A stretch of 64,000 nucleotides of DNA, taken from NCBI GenBank assembly GCA_946965045.2, contig OX337238.1, positions 930,001-994,000 on the forward strand, read 5' to 3'. This stretch comes from Epithemia pelagica (lineage: Eukaryota > Bacillariophyta > Bacillariophyceae > Surirellales > Surirellaceae). The stretch's first letter is position 1; each line of letters begins with the position of its first letter. Below the pieces are notes generated by a model that was not told where the DNA came from, did not search any database, and worked only from the letters and a program-made list of their open reading frames with translations. Shown here piece by piece: positions 62,349 to 64,000 of this stretch. The translations under genes and the position numbers were made by a program.

Positions 62349-64000
62349 TTACCGTCGCAACGACTGCAACAAGGAGAGTGCCGCAGAACTATTGCCTGCA
62401 CGCAGATTACAGTACAAGAGTGCCCGACGAGACACGGACCGATTCGCCCACGGATCTTCCGCAACAACGGAGAAGTGATTCCCAACAGTGGTAGTTGCTG
62501 CAGTTGTATTTTGCGATGGAAACACTCCTCCTCCTCCAGAGGAATTGCCGATACCGGTAGTTGTAGGTGTCGCCGCCACGGCACCACTAACGGTCAAGGC
62601 ATCCTCCATGGCTTGGGCCGACATGGCCAACTGTTTAGCCACTGTCATATTCTGAGGCCCTCCCAAGGTCGCAGTTACAACACTGGTGGTTGCTCGTACC
62701 AAGGTCTGAGCCCGCGCCAAACGCCGTTTGCCCAACCGGGACACCGCCGCTGTTTCAATCGTCACACCCGCCAGATCGGACGCCAATCGATCCAACCAGG
62801 CATTATTGTTGCCATTGTTTTCCGATGGCATGACCTGAGACTGGACGTTGTTGTTGTTGTTGTTGTGGACCAAATACTTCATGGCTTGTGGAGCATCCCC
62901 CAAACAACAGGCCGCTTCTGCTGCGTACATACGCGCTGTGGCATACCGACGCGAACGGAGACTTTCTCCCAAATTATTTGTGGTCGAAGACGTAGAAGGA
63001 GACGACGACAAAGTTTGACTGTCACTCCTCGGAGGAGATTCACCGTTTGGGAGAATAGATTGGGCAAGATCCAAGGCGCGGTCGTATTCTCGGTTCAGCA
63101 GGCATAGATAAGCCAAGGATAAGCGAGCTGCTTCTTGGACATTCTCCGACATGGCAGCATCGACATCCTTCTTCTCAGGGAACAATGACCCATCCACAAG
63201 GTGTTCCAAGGCCCAGCGGGCTCGTTTCAATGGGTGTCGCGAAAACCACTCCAAATCTTGGGCACTGGCCAACTCGGGCAACGCCTTGTCCTCAGCCGGA
63301 ACGTCGATGGAGATTTCACCGTCCAACGACGGACCAATCACCAACCCTCGAGGCTCTCTGTTCCCAAAGTAGAGGACCAACAAAACCATACATACATACG
63401 AACAGACAAGGGTGAGACACACTTTCGCAGGATACCATCGCTGAGAATGCCTGGAATAATACCTACCCTTCGACACGAATGGCCCTTGCATTGTAGGGAT
63501 CCGTCGCATCTCCCATGGATGTTTGTTGCTGCTGTTGTTGTTGATGGTAAATGCCCAAACACGCTTCGGCCAATCGCAACCACAGGAGCAGCGTCCGACC
63601 ATGGCCCAACGTACTCATGGTATTGTTGTTGTCACCTTGAGTCTGCTGTTTTTGTTCTTGCCGGAGGCAAATGGCAAAACACTGATAGGAGGCTTCAAAT
63701 TTGCGGGCTTGCATGGCACAAAGAGCAGCATTCCAAATGGTGGACAAGGTTTGGACCGGCGCCGCAGTTCCATCGGAGCCAAACAAGACGTGAGAAGGAG
63801 TTTGCTGTTGCTGCAACTTGGGTCGGACGAAAATGGTCTTGGCCAAGACATGCCAGGCCAAGTATTGTTTATGATGAGTCTGATAAATCAAGGCCAAATT
63901 ATTGGCATGAATGTCCTGATAATAATCGTCCTTGCCGTTGTTGTTGTTGTTGTTGCTTGTTTTGCCAGTGGCAACCACAGAAGTCGTGGTGGTAGTATCC
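62349..64000 (-). CDS. CNOT10: CCR4-NOT complex subunit 10 (CNOT10), 5' partial
   Basis: Two visible exons, 63467..64000 (open at the window end) and 62349..63357, joined by a 109-bp GT-AG intron; 513 residues are visible. CNOT10 landmarks appear in order: N-N-L-A-L-I-Y...Y-L-A-W near the visible start; I-W-N-A-A-L-C-A-M-Q-A-R-K-F-E-A-S-Y-Q-C-F; L-L-L-W-L-R-L-A-E-A-C-L. After the splice come S-L-A-Y-L-C-L-L-N-R-E-Y-D-R-A-L, M-Y-A-A-E-A-A-C-C-L-G-D-A-P-Q-A-M-K-Y-L and the final C-N-L-R-A-G-N...A-L-S-L-L. These are TPR-type helices. In animals CNOT10 pairs with CNOT11 as a module of the CCR4-NOT deadenylase that shortens mRNA tails. Asn and Gln runs (CAA/AAC microsatellites) interrupt loops. 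Converges with the IQ-array gene across a 197-bp spacer. Confidence 0.85.

Noticed and set aside
62275-62478. Small plus-strand gene of 67 residues after the IQ-array gene
   Set aside because: It mostly overlaps the 3' end of CNOT10 in antisense and has no recognisable product.

Overview
The window is eukaryotic nuclear DNA, most likely from a stramenopile alga and probably a pennate diatom. This is inferred from several features: genes lie on both strands with short GT-AG introns of about 60-140 bp. Long single-exon genes encode disordered proteins rich in Gln, Thr, Ser and acidic residues. The proteins include an alpha-carbonic-anhydrase-like membrane protein, ABCC and ABCG-type transporters, a crinkler-like NTPase/nuclease and CNOT10. 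There is no bacterial operon structure, CRISPR array or rRNA. The species was not established.

Layout. 1-1.7 kb: 3' part of a crinkler (CRN/RHS)-type protein with a nuclease-like C-terminus. 2.1-17.4 kb: a same-strand accessory block built by duplication. It holds a decayed Kelch gene, an intact gene that fuses a Notum/pectin-acetylesterase domain to an ABCG-type half transporter (3 exons), a second copy of that fusion carrying four nonsense codons, and an intact Kelch plus coiled-coil gene (3 exons) ending in a 12-residue tandem repeat. 18-20 kb (-): a type II membrane protein with a possible five-bladed propeller domain. 20.8-23.6 kb (+): an acidic IQ-motif protein. 23.9-28.6 kb (-): a complete 7-exon ABCC/MRP transporter. 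29.1-32.4 kb (-): a carbonic-anhydrase-like ectodomain with a membrane segment and an EF-hand-like tail. 32.9-33.2 kb: a tRNA-derived SINE-like insertion with perfect target-site duplications. 33.8-39.7 kb: two disordered proteins. 41.1-42.9 kb: a third Kelch/coiled-coil gene, truncated by a frameshift. 44.9-50.3 kb: a 1803-residue IQ/coiled-coil/repeat protein. 50.9-52.1 kb: a DUF938 (METTL26-type) methyltransferase-like protein with one intron. 52.4-56.4 kb (-): a 1353-residue acidic polyQ protein. 57.7-62.2 kb: a 1477-residue protein with about 18 IQ-like repeats. 62.3-64 kb (-): CNOT10, cut by the window edge.

How they relate. Two themes stand out. First, a duplicated Kelch / esterase-ABC block in different states of decay, in which exon duplication, minisatellite growth and nonsense mutation can be read directly. 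Second, a set of large, mostly intronless disordered proteins that look unrelated at first but share short motifs: A-F-x-S-P-T-[AS]-M-A-A-R-R-L-G, L-R-K-x-x-C-x-D-E-L-L, and P-Y-D-E-[LM]-E. These suggest a dispersed family of scaffold or calmodulin-binding proteins. Housekeeping genes (CNOT10, ABCC, the methyltransferase) are interspersed. Exon boundaries were worked out by eye from splice consensus, reading phase and paralogue comparison; no transcript evidence was available.
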